In this document: piece by piece, positions 28,206 through 39,112 of the stretch
Layout of the letters: every line of letters begins with the position of its first letter
Numbering within the stretch: position 1 is the first letter of the stretch
From: an uncultured Flavobacteriales bacterium
Lineage (GTDB): Bacteria; Bacteroidota; Bacteroidia; Flavobacteriales; Schleiferiaceae
Reading direction: 5' to 3'
Assembly (NCBI GenBank): GCA_937929815.1
Contig: CALFUW010000059.1
Location: 1-58,151 of the forward strand
Length of the DNA stretch: 58,151 bases
Notes under the pieces: model-generated
The model's database searches: none
Told to the model about the DNA's origin: nothing
The model's input: only the letters and a program-made list of their open reading frames with translations
Made by a program: the position numbers and the translations under genes

Positions 28206-29657
28206 ATGATTTATAAAGGTTACGAAGCAGTAATAGGCCTCGAAATTCACGTTCAACTCAAAACTAAGAGCAAGGCATTTTCAGCAGATCCAATATCATT
28301 CGGGGCGAAACCCAATACACAGGTAAACCCTATAAGCCTTGGACATCCTGGAACCTTGCCGGTACTGAATACATCTGCCGTGGAGTATGCAGTGCGACTT
28401 GGGCTGGCTTGCCAATCCAACATTACTTCTTTTAACAAATTCGCCAGAAAAAACTATTTTTATGCGGATCTGCCCAAAGGGTATCAAATTTCTCAATACA
28501 CAACTCCAATATGCACTGATGGTTTCGTCGTTATAAAAGATGCGGACGGTAAAGACAAAACCATCGGCCTGATTCGTATACACATCGAAGAGGATTCAGG
28601 AAAGAGCATTCATGACATAGATCCTTATTTTACCTTGATCGATTTGAACAGAGCCGGTACACCCCTGCTCGAAATTGTGAGCAAGCCTGACTTTCGAAAT
28701 GGGCAGGAAGCTTACAACTACCTTGCAGAAATGAGAAAACTGGTTCGATATCTCGACATTTCAGACGGCAACATGGAAGAAGGCTCTCTTCGCTGTGATG
28801 TAAATATATCCGTCCGAAAAGTTGGAACAGAGACATTCGGAACAAAAGTTGAAATCAAAAACATGAACTCTTTCCGCAATGTACAAAGAGCCATTGACTT
28901 CGAAATAGTCCGTCAGGTAGATTGCTTAGATAATGGTGACACCATCCCCCAGGAGACCCGCACGTATGACCCGCTGAAGAATACCACCAGTGTAATGCGT
29001 ACCAAAGAAGATGCCCACGACTACAGATACTTTACCGATCCTGATCTGGCTCCGTTAATCCTGACAGATGAATACATTCAATCGGTGCGCAAGGCAATGC
29101 CGGCTCTTCCATGGGAAATAAAAAATACCCTGATTCAAGAGCACGGCCTTTCTGAATATGACGCTGCACAGATTTGCGAGCTTAAAGAAGAAGCTCAGTA
29201 TTACATGGAATGTATTCAATACAGTTCAAGTTATAAAAATATAGCAAATTACATACTCGGACCCGTGCGTTCATACCTAAACGATAAGGCTATACCAATC
29301 ACTTCATTTCCAATTAGTCCAATGAAGTTAGCCGAACTGATTCAATTGGTCGATAAGGATTTAGTGAGTCACTCAGTTGCTCAAGGCAAACTATTTCAGG
29401 CACTGCTTAAAGATCCAGATGCACATCCCGAACAACTGGCCCGACATCTCAATCTGGTCCAAGTGCGGGACGAAGATGCACTTACTCAAACCGCGAAAGA
29501 AGTACTCGATGCCATGCCTGAAAAAGTAGCCCAGTACAAAGCGGGAAAAACCGGTTTGCTAGGCTTGTTTATGGGAGAAGTCATGAAGAGATCTCAAGGA
29601 AAGGCAGATCCAAAGCTTGCAACTACAATACTGCATAATCTATTAAATCAAAACTAA
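28206..29657 (+). CDS. gatB: Aspartyl/glutamyl-tRNA amidotransferase subunit B
   Basis: 483 aa; YEAVIGLEIHVQLKTKSKAFS, RAGTPLLEIVSKPD, DGNMEEGSLRCDVNISVR. Confidence 0.97.
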   Translation: MIYKGYEAVIGLEIHVQLKTKSKAFSADPISFGAKPNTQVNPISLGHPGTLPVLNTSAVEYAVRLGLACQSNITSFNKFARKNYFYADLPKGYQISQYTTPICTDGFVVIKDADGKDKTIGLIRIHIEEDSGKSIHDIDPYFTLIDLNRAGTPLLEIVSKPDFRNGQEAYNYLAEMRKLVRYLDISDGNMEEGSLRCDVNISVRKVGTETFGTKVEIKNMNSFRNVQRAIDFEIVRQVDCLDNGDTIPQETRTYDPLKNTTSVMRTKEDAHDYRYFTDPDLAPLILTDEYIQSVRKAMPALPWEIKNTLIQEHGLSEYDAAQICELKEEAQYYMECIQYSSSYKNIANYILGPVRSYLNDKAIPITSFPISPMKLAELIQLVDKDLVSHSVAQGKLFQALLKDPDAHPEQLARHLNLVQVRDEDALTQTAKEVLDAMPEKVAQYKAGKTGLLGLFMGEVMKRSQGKADPKLATTILHNLLNQN

Positions 29658-29670
29658 TATCCACGTCCTA

Positions 29671-30867
29671 ATGAAAATCAAAACCATTTTTATCACCCTT
29701 TCTATCACACTGCTGATTGCTTCATCCTGTAGTCTTTTTACTCCAAAAAATCAAGCGGTGCTCAATATGGATATATCCAATACGCGCAAAATTGCTGTTT
29801 TGCTCGCTGACACCATGCAGGCAATCACCATTGACTCATTGGACATACCAAGCTCCGGGAGACTTACATACAAAATAAAACTGTCTGAACCCGGCTTTTA
29901 TGTTCTAGACCTACTCCAGGGTAAGCGGATACCTCTCTATCTGGAGCCTGGTGATTATATTACCATTAAAGCTGATGCTACATCAGACTTTGAGGGAGAT
30001 ATGCTCTCTGGTTCTGAAGGGTTAGAAATTTTGAATCAAATAAATAAAGAAAACTTTATTTCTTTTCAACTTATCGACAGTTTGGAAAATGAGTTGTCTG
30101 ACGCAGAAAGCAATGGAACGTACAACAGTGAAATCAGGGCTAATCTCGATGCTGCCTACGAATCAAGAGTAAAACAACACCAAAAGGCCCTCTTGGAAAT
30201 TATTGAAAAATACCACAATAAACTTCCGGTCATTTTTGCATTTTATCAAAGTCTGGGTCAGTATCCTCTGATTAACCCTATGGAGAATTTTGAAATCTTT
30301 GAAAAGGTAGAAAAAGGATTAAATAAAAAATATCCAAACAATATGCATTCCATCTTTTTTGCAAACAGAAATGCAAAAATTAAGGAAATGGTTGAATTGG
30401 ATCGCAAGCGACGCGAAAATGCTGCCCGCATTAAAGAGGGCAACCCTATGCCTGACATTACACTTGCAAATGATGCAGGTGAAATCATTTCGCTGTCATC
30501 ACTGAAAGGAAAAGCTGTATTGGTAGACTTTTGGGCTGCCTGGTGTCGCCCCTGCAGGATGAATAACCCCAAAATCGTATCTCTTTACAACAAATATAAA
30601 AATCAAGGCTTCACAGTCTACAGTGTATCTCTCGATGGAATTCCTAACCAACCCTCGCCTCGCGATGCCTGGCTGGCTGCAATACAGGAAGATAAACTCG
30701 ACTGGCCATATCACGTAAGTGAGCTTATGGGTTGGAACTCAAGTGTAGTTAATGATTTTGGTATAGAAAACATACCTTACGTAATCCTGCTGGATAAAAA
30801 TGGAAATATAGCTGCAGTAAATCCTCCAATCGATATGCTGGAATCCATTTTAAAAGGGCTTTTATAA
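29671..30867 (+). CDS. TlpA-family disulfide reductase lipoprotein
   Basis: 398 aa; lipobox-like LIASSCS; FWAAWCRPCRMNNP thioredoxin site. Confidence 0.9.
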   Translation: MKIKTIFITLSITLLIASSCSLFTPKNQAVLNMDISNTRKIAVLLADTMQAITIDSLDIPSSGRLTYKIKLSEPGFYVLDLLQGKRIPLYLEPGDYITIKADATSDFEGDMLSGSEGLEILNQINKENFISFQLIDSLENELSDAESNGTYNSEIRANLDAAYESRVKQHQKALLEIIEKYHNKLPVIFAFYQSLGQYPLINPMENFEIFEKVEKGLNKKYPNNMHSIFFANRNAKIKEMVELDRKRRENAARIKEGNPMPDITLANDAGEIISLSSLKGKAVLVDFWAAWCRPCRMNNPKIVSLYNKYKNQGFTVYSVSLDGIPNQPSPRDAWLAAIQEDKLDWPYHVSELMGWNSSVVNDFGIENIPYVILLDKNGNIAAVNPPIDMLESILKGLL

Positions 30868-30891
30868 TAAATCGATTTAATTAGAAAAGAC

Positions 30892-30923
30892 AAAACCCGC
30901 ATATTTCGAAATGCGGGTTTTTT
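30892..30923. terminator. Bidirectional intrinsic terminator between convergent genes
   Basis: AAAACCCGCAT...ATGCGGGTTTTTT inverted repeat. Confidence 0.85.
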
Positions 30924-30925
30924 AA

Positions 30926-31297
30926 TTACACGTTGAAAGCTGTCTTCGAAATATAGAAATAAGATAAAAACAACGCTATCAAGTTTAGATAAAGAGCTAT
31001 ATTCCATCGTTTAATGGTTTTTTTGAGCTGTAATATCTCATCTTTATCATTTTGATCTAGCTCTACCGGAAACAAGAGAGGATACATCCACAAAGCTTTA
31101 ATTCTCGTTTGTCGTTCGACAGGGTCTTGCCAATCAAATAATACCAAATCTAATGGCTGAGAAGTTTCTGATTTATTTCTTTTTTTCTCTTGTGCCAAAA
31201 TCAATCTGTAATGGCAATACACTTTGAGATAATACAACACAAAGAGCGCCATGGTGGTAACAATAAAAATAAAATACCCTAAAAACTGACCTATCAT
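30926..31297 (-). CDS. Hypothetical membrane protein (123 aa)
   Basis: Two predicted hydrophobic segments; immediately follows the glycosyltransferase gene on the same strand. Confidence 0.65.
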   Translation of the reverse strand: MIGQFLGYFIFIVTTMALFVLYYLKVYCHYRLILAQEKKRNKSETSQPLDLVLFDWQDPVERQTRIKALWMYPLLFPVELDQNDKDEILQLKKTIKRWNIALYLNLIALFLSYFYISKTAFNV

Positions 31298-32077
31298 TTA
31301 TGCACTATTTACTCTATATAATTCCTTCAGCTTAACATACCTTTCAAAAACTCCCCACGCCTGAACCGCACTGATTACAAGGCCCGGCCATCCATCTCTG
31401 AAGCCTTGCTGTATAATATAGTGCTTCAGAAAACGAAATAACGGCTTACCGACAATATGTAATAGCCCGGGCTTTATGCCTTTGTAATACAAATCGGTGC
31501 TTTGCCATGTTGCATAACGATGGATTTTTTCTATATATTCATTGAATCCCTTATATGTGTAGTGAAGCAGCGGCTCATTAATCAAGCCGATATTTCCACT
31601 ACAATCCATTTCTTCATGCACAGGCACGTCGGGATAGCGGCACAAACCATCGTTGAAGATCAATCTGATCACTTTATCACCTTGCCAACCGCTGAAGCGG
31701 ATCCATCGTCCCATAAAATTGTTTTTCCGTCGGATCCAGTAGGCTTTGTATACTCCTGAGTCATTATTTACAATGTTATTGATGTGTTTTTTTAACTCAG
31801 ATGTCACCTCTTCATCAGCATCAAGTATCAGGGTCCAGCACTTGTCAAGTCGGTCAAGACCGCGATTCTTCTGCTTGGCCGGAGTGTCATAAGGATGTTT
31901 TACTATTTCAACACCTTCAAATTCTGAAGCTATTAAATAAGTCATGTCACTGCTATGGCTGTCAAGCATAATAAGCACAACATCAGCCCATCCAATTACA
32001 CTCTTGAGTACCCGACCTATGTTGTCCTGCTCATTGCCGGCTGTTATTAATACCTGTAATTTACCTGATTTGCTCAT
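31298..32077 (-). CDS. Family 2 glycosyltransferase (WaaE/KdtX-like)
   Basis: 259 aa; [17 protein letters not shown]...DSHSSDMT...[23 protein letters not shown]. Confidence 0.9.
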   Translation of the reverse strand: MSKSGKLQVLITAGNEQDNIGRVLKSVIGWADVVLIMLDSHSSDMTYLIASEFEGVEIVKHPYDTPAKQKNRGLDRLDKCWTLILDADEEVTSELKKHINNIVNNDSGVYKAYWIRRKNNFMGRWIRFSGWQGDKVIRLIFNDGLCRYPDVPVHEEMDCSGNIGLINEPLLHYTYKGFNEYIEKIHRYATWQSTDLYYKGIKPGLLHIVGKPLFRFLKHYIIQQGFRDGWPGLVISAVQAWGVFERYVKLKELYRVNSA

Positions 32078-32535
32078 ATACGCATACGTTCCATTTCTCT
32101 CTTTTGGTCACGCTCCTTAATACTTTCTCGCTTGTCAAAGAGTTTTTTGCCACGGACAAGGGCTATTTCCAGCTTTGCAAAGCCTCTTTCAGAGATAAAC
32201 AGAGATAATGGCACAATGGTAAGACCTTGATTTTTTACAGAATCTCTTAGTTTTTTTAACTCTCTGTGATTCAAAAGAAGTTTTCGATCCCGAAGCGGAT
32301 CGTGATTCATTATGTTGCCATAAGTGTATTCTGCTATGTGCATATTTTTTACAAAGAGTTCATCTCCTTTGAAGAAGCAATAGCTGTCGGAAAGGTTGAC
32401 TTTGCTCTGCCGGACGGATTTAATCTCTGTGCCCGTCAGTACTATACCGGCCACATATTTATCCAGCACCTCATACTCAAAGCGCGCTCTTCGATTCTGA
32501 ATCGAAACTTTTTTTTCCAATTTCCCGGATGACAT
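32074..32535 (-). CDS. smpB: SsrA-binding protein SmpB
   Basis: 153 aa; [29 protein letters not shown]...IAEYTYGN...[16 protein letters not shown]. Confidence 0.96.
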   Translation of the reverse strand: MSSGKLEKKVSIQNRRARFEYEVLDKYVAGIVLTGTEIKSVRQSKVNLSDSYCFFKGDELFVKNMHIAEYTYGNIMNHDPLRDRKLLLNHRELKKLRDSVKNQGLTIVPLSLFISERGFAKLEIALVRGKKLFDKRESIKERDQKREMERMRI

Positions 32536-32755
32536 AGTGCAAAGGTACGTGCATCATGTCAGAGCAATATCGGGCTTTACTTTTTTTGATTCAAGCTGTA
32601 TGGATACATTTTGTTTGAGTTTATCTGTCGAAGTTTTTCACAAGCATTTGTAGGGTGCAAATCGTTTGTTTTGATTTCAACTGATATAATCACTATGATC
32701 TCCGCTTCACCTGACTTTATTTGCACTTGATTCCTTGAGTTTTTTTTTAATTAGT

Positions 32756-33478
32756 ATGTCAAAAGATAACTCCCCTGACATAAAGCCGTTTCTGATTTTT
32801 GGCTTGCAATTACATCATCATTCATCGAGCATAAAAATCGGTACGGATGCTGTCCTTTTAAGCGCATCCATACGTAGATATTCTGCTGCACATCGTATTC
32901 TCGATATAGGCTGTGGATGTGGTATTATCGGACTTTCGTTTTTGAATAAACACTCTGAATCTAACCTCATTGGATTGGATATACACATGCCTTCCATTAC
33001 TCAAGCCATTTGCAACGCCCATCTCAACAACCTGTCACACCGAGCAGTCTTTCATTGTCATGATTTTCTGAATTATACATCAGACCTATTCTTTGACCTT
33101 GTCGTAAGCAATCCTCCTTTTTTTTTAAATCAACTCCATTCACCCAATGATGTAAGAAATAATGCCAGGCATGGGGACAACAACTTGTCAATATATCGTC
33201 TAATTGAAAAAGCCGGTTTGATAAATACGAAGGAATTAGTAATGATAATTCCTGAACAAATAAAATGTATGGTGCTGGATAAAGCAGAGTCATGCCAATT
33301 TTATCTGACCCGTGAAATAACAATTTTTTCCAAACCCGACTCCAGACCACCTATACGGGCTATCTTATTTTTTACTCGAGAAGAAGCAACAGAACCTCCT
33401 GAAAATCTAAAATTAACAATTCGAAACTCAAATAATAGCTTTAATGCTCAATACCTGGACTACGTGTACGACAGTTGA
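32756..33478 (+). CDS. tRNA1(Val) (adenine(37)-N6)-methyltransferase-like protein (TrmN6/YfiC family)
   Basis: FGLQLHHHSSSIKIGTDAVLLSA, ILDIGCGCGIIGLS, DLVVSNPPFF. Likely ATG at 32756 rather than the upstream TTG. Confidence 0.88.
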   Translation: MSKDNSPDIKPFLIFGLQLHHHSSSIKIGTDAVLLSASIRRYSAAHRILDIGCGCGIIGLSFLNKHSESNLIGLDIHMPSITQAICNAHLNNLSHRAVFHCHDFLNYTSDLFFDLVVSNPPFFLNQLHSPNDVRNNARHGDNNLSIYRLIEKAGLINTKELVMIIPEQIKCMVLDKAESCQFYLTREITIFSKPDSRPPIRAILFFTREEATEPPENLKLTIRNSNNSFNAQYLDYVYDS

Positions 33479-33622
33479 TTCATCTCGGGCGACAGATTTA
33501 GAAAATAAAAAAGGAGGTTGCAGCTTATTTGAGAAATAAAAATAAAAAACTTAAATCTGAGCAGAATTCCAACAATATGATTATGAAATCGTTAAAAAAA
33601 TTGGATTTTTGCATGTGGGAAT

Positions 33623-34717
33623 ATGAAAAACGTAACTGAAATATTAATTGGAAAAAACAATGGTGCACATATACCACTCATTGCCGGGCCATGCAGTGCA
33701 GAGAGCCATGAGCAACTTCGCTTGACTGTTTTGGAATTGATTAAAATTCCAAACCTTATTGCTGTGCGTGCGGGTGTATGGAAACCTAGAACCCGACCGG
33801 GTAGTTTTGAAGGAATCGGTGAGCACGCCCTCCACTGGATCAACGATGTAAAGCAGGAAATCGGAGTAAAGTTTGCAGTAGAAGTAGCCAATTCATGGCA
33901 GACAGAATCTGCTTTGAAAGCAGGTATTGACATCCTGTGGATTGGAGCCCGCACCACGGTCAATCCGTTTTATGTGCAGGAAATAGCCGAAGCGCTTAGA
34001 GGCACCAATGTGCCCGTGATGATTAAAAACCCTATCCACGCAGACCTTGGTCTTTGGATTGGTGCAGTGGAGCGACTTAAAAAAGCAGGACTTAACCGGC
34101 TTGTGGGGGTTCACAGAGGATTCTTTACGTCAGGCACCAGTGTTTTCAGAAATGATCCTAAATGGGAAATTCCTGTGGACTTCCGTACGTTTATGCCAGA
34201 TGTGCCCTTGTTGTGTGACCCCAGCCATATATCCGGTAAGCGAGATTATATATTGGAAATCAGCCAGGCAGCCCTTGATTTGGAAATGGATGGTCTGATG
34301 ATCGAATCTCACTACCGCCCTGAACAAGCCCTAAGTGACTCTGACCAACAGGTAACTCCTGCACATCTAAAGGAAATCATGTCCGCCCTGATTCGCCGTG
34401 AAGAAATTCCCACTAACTCAAATGCTCTGGAATCCCTCTCTCAACTAAGACATCTTATCGACGAACTAGATCATGAAATACTCCATCTGCTTGAAAAGAG
34501 AAAGCACATCGTCGAAACCATTGGAGAGCTGAAACGAAATAATAACATTACAGTTTTACAATTTAAACGCTGGTTTGAGATCGTTAACGACCGAAGCCAA
34601 TTAGCCCGTATTTTAGGTCTTGATGAAGATGTGGTTCTTGAGATTTTCCAACTTATACATCGATCAAGCATTAAGATTCAACAACAAATTCTTCAGGGTA
34701 AAACATCCGAAGTTTGA
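33623..34717 (+). CDS. Bifunctional 3-deoxy-7-phosphoheptulonate synthase / chorismate mutase type II
   Basis: 364 aa; LIAGPCSAES and PLLCDPSHISGKRDYI (DAHPS) fused to C-terminal AroQ-like helices (LRHLIDELDHEILHLLEKRKHIVETIGELK). Confidence 0.93.
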   Translation: MKNVTEILIGKNNGAHIPLIAGPCSAESHEQLRLTVLELIKIPNLIAVRAGVWKPRTRPGSFEGIGEHALHWINDVKQEIGVKFAVEVANSWQTESALKAGIDILWIGARTTVNPFYVQEIAEALRGTNVPVMIKNPIHADLGLWIGAVERLKKAGLNRLVGVHRGFFTSGTSVFRNDPKWEIPVDFRTFMPDVPLLCDPSHISGKRDYILEISQAALDLEMDGLMIESHYRPEQALSDSDQQVTPAHLKEIMSALIRREEIPTNSNALESLSQLRHLIDELDHEILHLLEKRKHIVETIGELKRNNNITVLQFKRWFEIVNDRSQLARILGLDEDVVLEIFQLIHRSSIKIQQQILQGKTSEV

Positions 34718-34824
34718 AAATAGTGTATGGTCAATTATTCGCATCTGAATGATGGGACCGATGTACATATTTCGAATATTTAAGGCTTGCTTCTGTTTAA
34801 GAATTTTTTTTTGAAATTTGGAGA

Positions 34825-37458
34825 ATGAAAACTCCTTTAACTCCAATTGCCCCGATCTACTTTATAATTGTATTATTTATTCTTTTTTCGTGCAGTAAAT
34901 CTGTTGAAGATCAGTATTCGCCTTTTCAATTTTTGACCCCTGATACCAAAGTGGTGATACACATGCATCGCCCTGAAGTCTTTTTTTCATCAATAAAAGA
35001 CCACCCGGTTTTCTCCTCTATCAAACCGACTGACCTGTATAAATACATAGCCCGGGATATTGAAATGCTTAGGCTGCTCGCAGGTGACAGTTGTATAAGA
35101 TACTCCTCGGAAAAGCCTTTGGTGGCAGGATTAGTCCTTACCGGAGCCAAGGAGTATGGTTGGATTTTCTTCACTCAACTTTTCGGAGAACTTACTCTAT
35201 CTGTCGATTCATCCCTCTACTCCATAAGTTCACATCTTTATGAAGGTGAAATCGTCTATGAAATCACAAGTGCCGTATCAAATGGTTTTTTCTTGGCACA
35301 ATCGGGCAATATTTGCCTAATCAGCCGTCACAAAGTCCTTATTGAAGAAGCCCTTCGAACCAAAAAAGGCTCCCATTCACTGGAAGAGGTACCGGCATTT
35401 AAAGAGATTTTTAAAACGGTAAACAAAAAAGATCCATTTAATGTGTTGATTAACCTCAAAGAGTTTTCAGAACTGACCAATGTTCTACTACCAAGCTATA
35501 AGAAGAAGTGGCTCAGCCAATTAGGCCAATGGGCTGCCATGGATGTCGATATTTCTGAGCCAATAATCAGATTAGATGGATTGATACAAGTACCAGACTC
35601 TCAGGGTCACTTTTTGTCTGTTTTGGCACAAAATACCCCAGTCGAAAAAAAACTAAGTCATTTGCCCATTCCCCAATTTGTAAATGCATTTGTGCATGTA
35701 AATCTCGGGAACTATGCCACGTTCTACCGAAAATACACCGAATATCTGGATCAAAACAACAAGCTCATAAAACACCAAAAACTTTGGGAAAATGATCTCA
35801 AAGCCTTTCCAAAAGGCACCATTCAGGATCATTTGAAGGGAGAGTTCGGCATTTTTTTTATTAACCAGGTCAATGATCTGTCTAGAGTTTTTTATTTCCG
35901 GACTACAAATGCCTCTAAAACTTCAGAACTCTTGCAGCTATCAAATACCAACAAACAACCTCTTTCATACAGAGGATATTCTATATATGAAATTTCAAAC
36001 TTCAAAATTCTGAACGCTTTATTTGCCAACTTTTTAAATGAAATGAACGCAGGATTTTACACTGCGATCGGCGATTTTATCGTATTGGCAGAAACTGAAG
36101 TCATATTATACAATTGCATCAACGCCTGGGAGGAGTCAAGTCTTCTGACTAAGGATAAAGAATTCGAAAAATTCACAGCAAAATCCAGCCACACCGGACA
36201 TCTGATTGCATACTCCAAAAAAAGTCATTTTCAAAAATTTCTTCTACACCAGCTAACGAAAAAAAATGATAAACTTTTACAATTATTAGAACAGTTTGGA
36301 GACCAAAATCAATCCCTGCTCCAGGTTAGTTTTTTGAATCAAAATGCATATATTTCATTTGTGCATGCAAATGAGTCAACTGATAATCAGCTCTTAAGGC
36401 AATTATGGACATTGAGAACATCAGATATCAGTTACGGTCCTGTGACGGTAACCAACCACGTAAATCAAAGTGATGAAATTTTATACCAGGACACAAAGGG
36501 AACTCTCTACGTGCTCTCCGTTGATGGGACTACCTTATGGAAAAAACAATTGGATGCTCCTATCATATATTCTACTCAATGGGATATGTATAAGAACAGT
36601 AGATTGCAGCACTTGCTCGTAACGCAACACAGCATTTATGTACTTGATCGAAATGGAAATGATGTAAAACCCTGGCCCATACACATGAAAGGCAGCATCA
36701 CAGCAGCAGCATTAATGGATTATGAAAAAAACAAAAATTACCGTTTAATCGTAGGAGAAGGTACAACACTTCATAACTTAGATACTGAAGCCAGGCCCGT
36801 AAAAGGATGGCAACTTACGAAACTTTCGGCTGCGTTGGCCTACAAACCTACACATTATTCATTTAAGGATCGCGATTACCTGCTCTTTCAGCTTCAAGAT
36901 GGCGCCATTCTCGTCACCGACAGAACAGGTGTATCCCGATTAAAAACCAATGCATACCCATATAAAACTCAAAATAAGGTAAAATTGATTTTCCCAACAG
37001 ATGACAAACCTTGGTTTGTAACATTGACCAAATCAAATGGTGAACAAGTAAACATTTTTCAGAATGGCACATTGGACAGTATTAAAATTTTTCAAGGAGC
37101 GGAATTTGGTTATCTGCAGCACGAAGATGATTTTCTCGGATACTCTTATGGAAACAAAGTGGTAGTAAGTGACTTTAAAACATTTTTTGAAAGCAGACTG
37201 CCATTTAATCCAACATACGCTCCGATTCGGTTAGAAGTAGAAGAAAGTGTGGTGTATGCTGTGGTTAGTTCTGTAGACGAAAAAGTCGCCTTGATCGGCA
37301 GTAACGGCAAGATGATCGATGGCTTTCCGGTATATGGTTCTGCTCCGCCTATCTTCGTAAGAACGACTTCAAATGAGGAAATCCTGCTTCTGACGCAATC
37401 AAATCAGGGTCACCTGATTGCATACGGAATCAACAAAAAACTTTTTATCAAGTCCTGA
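34825..37458 (+). CDS. Large lipoprotein with C-terminal PQQ-like beta-propeller-type repeats
   Basis: 877 aa; lipobox LFILFSCSKS; C-term DTKGTLYVLSVDGTTLWKKQL...QHSIYVLDRNGNDVKPWP. Confidence 0.75.
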   Translation: MKTPLTPIAPIYFIIVLFILFSCSKSVEDQYSPFQFLTPDTKVVIHMHRPEVFFSSIKDHPVFSSIKPTDLYKYIARDIEMLRLLAGDSCIRYSSEKPLVAGLVLTGAKEYGWIFFTQLFGELTLSVDSSLYSISSHLYEGEIVYEITSAVSNGFFLAQSGNICLISRHKVLIEEALRTKKGSHSLEEVPAFKEIFKTVNKKDPFNVLINLKEFSELTNVLLPSYKKKWLSQLGQWAAMDVDISEPIIRLDGLIQVPDSQGHFLSVLAQNTPVEKKLSHLPIPQFVNAFVHVNLGNYATFYRKYTEYLDQNNKLIKHQKLWENDLKAFPKGTIQDHLKGEFGIFFINQVNDLSRVFYFRTTNASKTSELLQLSNTNKQPLSYRGYSIYEISNFKILNALFANFLNEMNAGFYTAIGDFIVLAETEVILYNCINAWEESSLLTKDKEFEKFTAKSSHTGHLIAYSKKSHFQKFLLHQLTKKNDKLLQLLEQFGDQNQSLLQVSFLNQNAYISFVHANESTDNQLLRQLWTLRTSDISYGPVTVTNHVNQSDEILYQDTKGTLYVLSVDGTTLWKKQLDAPIIYSTQWDMYKNSRLQHLLVTQHSIYVLDRNGNDVKPWPIHMKGSITAAALMDYEKNKNYRLIVGEGTTLHNLDTEARPVKGWQLTKLSAALAYKPTHYSFKDRDYLLFQLQDGAILVTDRTGVSRLKTNAYPYKTQNKVKLIFPTDDKPWFVTLTKSNGEQVNIFQNGTLDSIKIFQGAEFGYLQHEDDFLGYSYGNKVVVSDFKTFFESRLPFNPTYAPIRLEVEESVVYAVVSSVDEKVALIGSNGKMIDGFPVYGSAPPIFVRTTSNEEILLLTQSNQGHLIAYGINKKLFIKS

Positions 37459-37459
37459 T

Positions 37460-37690
37460 TCAGAGAAGTTTGTCAATGGCCTCCGCCAGTTTTCGATCCT
37501 TATCCGTGACGATACCGCCAGCGTCGTGGGTATTTAGTCGAATTTCAACCCGATTGTACACATTGTTCCAATTGGGATGGTGGTTCATCTTCTCTGCCAA
37601 AAAGGCAACACGGGTCATAAATCCGAATGCTTCGATGAAATCCTTAAATTCAAATTTTTTTACAAGTGTATTGTTTTCTTCCTGCCACAT
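37460..37690 (-). CDS. 4a-hydroxytetrahydrobiopterin dehydratase (pterin-4-alpha-carbinolamine dehydratase)
   Basis: 76 aa; [44 protein letters not shown]. Confidence 0.93.
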   Translation of the reverse strand: MWQEENNTLVKKFEFKDFIEAFGFMTRVAFLAEKMNHHPNWNNVYNRVEIRLNTHDAGGIVTDKDRKLAEAIDKLL

Positions 37691-38023
37691 GACCTGAATT
37701 TTTTTTATTCACAACACGCAATGCAAGCGCATGTTCAACGGTTGAGATTTTAAGTAGCTTGCTCATGAATGTTTTGCATGTCAGTTGGGTGGCTTTTGGC
37801 AGTGGTTAATTGTTGTAGGATTTTTTAGGAGGAAATGCGGTTTTGGGGTCACTTTGTACACGACATATAAGGTATAAACTTTCTATGGAGTTGTTGAGTG
37901 GATTTTTTCAGTATTTAATGTACTGAGAGAAAGGTTTTACATGGCACATTGATTCAATGGCGAGAATGACCGAATGACTTCGTGCAGGGGGACTTTTAAT
38001 CGATCCGGAATGGGCAATGAAGG

Positions 38024-39112
38024 CTAAGAGAGGTACAGTTTAATTTCATCTGCAATTCTCAGCGCAGCATCTCCTTTGCCATACAAATCTTTTTCAAAAT
38101 CGGGAGAAGACTGTACCCCCTTGTGAAAAGCTGCTGCGATGCGGTCTGACTGCCAGCCGGCGAGAATATTGTATCCACCCTCGACGAGCTCTACCCATTC
38201 GGTCTCTTCGCGCAGAGTGATACAGGGTTTTTTGAAGAAAAAAGCTTCTTTTTGTAGTCCACCACTGTCTGTCAGTACTGCCCGGCATGCATCCAGTAAA
38301 ACCAGCATGTCAAAATACCCTACCGGATCGATACATTGAAATTTCGGTACGATGGTGTGGGATTGAAGCATCTTGCGTGTGCGGGGGTGCAGGGGTACAA
38401 TTACAGGTATTTCGGCGTGTATGAGGTTCAGCCCATTGACTATGCCGGCGAGTCGCTCGGGGTTATCCGTGTTTTCCTGGCGGTGTATCGTGGCCAGGAC
38501 AAAAGTTTTGCCCGACAGATTCAGATCTTTTAGGATGCTGGTCGAAGTTTTGGCCTTCTGCACATAATACAATGCCGTATCGTACATCACATCTCCGGAC
38601 CTTACAATTTTTGAGGAGAAATGGGAGTAGCCCTCATTCATCAGATTTTGAATGGCAGTCTCCGTAGGGCAAAAGAGAAGGGAAGAAATTCTGTCGGTTA
38701 CGATCCGGTTGATTTCTTCAGGCATCTTCATGTTGAATGACCTCAGCCCGGCCTCGACGTGTATGACCGGAATATGTAGTTTCACAGCTGCCAAAGCCCC
38801 TGCCAGGGTGGAGTTTGTGTCGCCAAACACCATTACGGCAGAGGGATTTTCCTGCAGGATGATGCGCTCTATTCCTTCTATCATGCGACCTGTCATGGCA
38901 CCATGTGAAAGAGAGTGTATCTCGAGCCGGTGTGTAGGCTGAGGGATTTCCATTTCCCTGAAAAAGACATCCGACATTTTCTCATCAAAGTGCTGGCCGG
39001 TGTGCACAATAATTTCTCGGATACCAATGCGTTTAAAGGCACGACTCACGGCAGCGGCCTTGATGAATTGGGGTCGTGCTCCCAAAACGGTTAGAATTTT
39101 ATGATCTGACAT
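38024..39112 (-). CDS. wecB: UDP-N-acetylglucosamine 2-epimerase (non-hydrolysing)
   Basis: 362 aa; VLGARPQFIKAAAVSRAF, VHTGQHFDEKMSDVFF, GDTNSTLAGALAA, HVEAGLRSFN. Confidence 0.95.
   Translation of the reverse strand: MSDHKILTVLGARPQFIKAAAVSRAFKRIGIREIIVHTGQHFDEKMSDVFFREMEIPQPTHRLEIHSLSHGAMTGRMIEGIERIILQENPSAVMVFGDTNSTLAGALAAVKLHIPVIHVEAGLRSFNMKMPEEINRIVTDRISSLLFCPTETAIQNLMNEGYSHFSSKIVRSGDVMYDTALYYVQKAKTSTSILKDLNLSGKTFVLATIHRQENTDNPERLAGIVNGLNLIHAEIPVIVPLHPRTRKMLQSHTIVPKFQCIDPVGYFDMLVLLDACRAVLTDSGGLQKEAFFFKKPCITLREETEWVELVEGGYNILAGWQSDRIAAAFHKGVQSSPDFEKDLYGKGDAALRIADEIKLYLS

Noticed and set aside
33623-34717. DAHP synthase/chorismate mutase fusion as a novelty
   Set aside because: This fusion is a known arrangement in Bacteroidota and other bacteria; reported as a feature only.
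37700-38020. About 320-bp ORF-free gap with short palindromic bits (ATGC..GCAT)
   Set aside because: No convincing ncRNA, terminator or mobile-element structure could be supported by eye.
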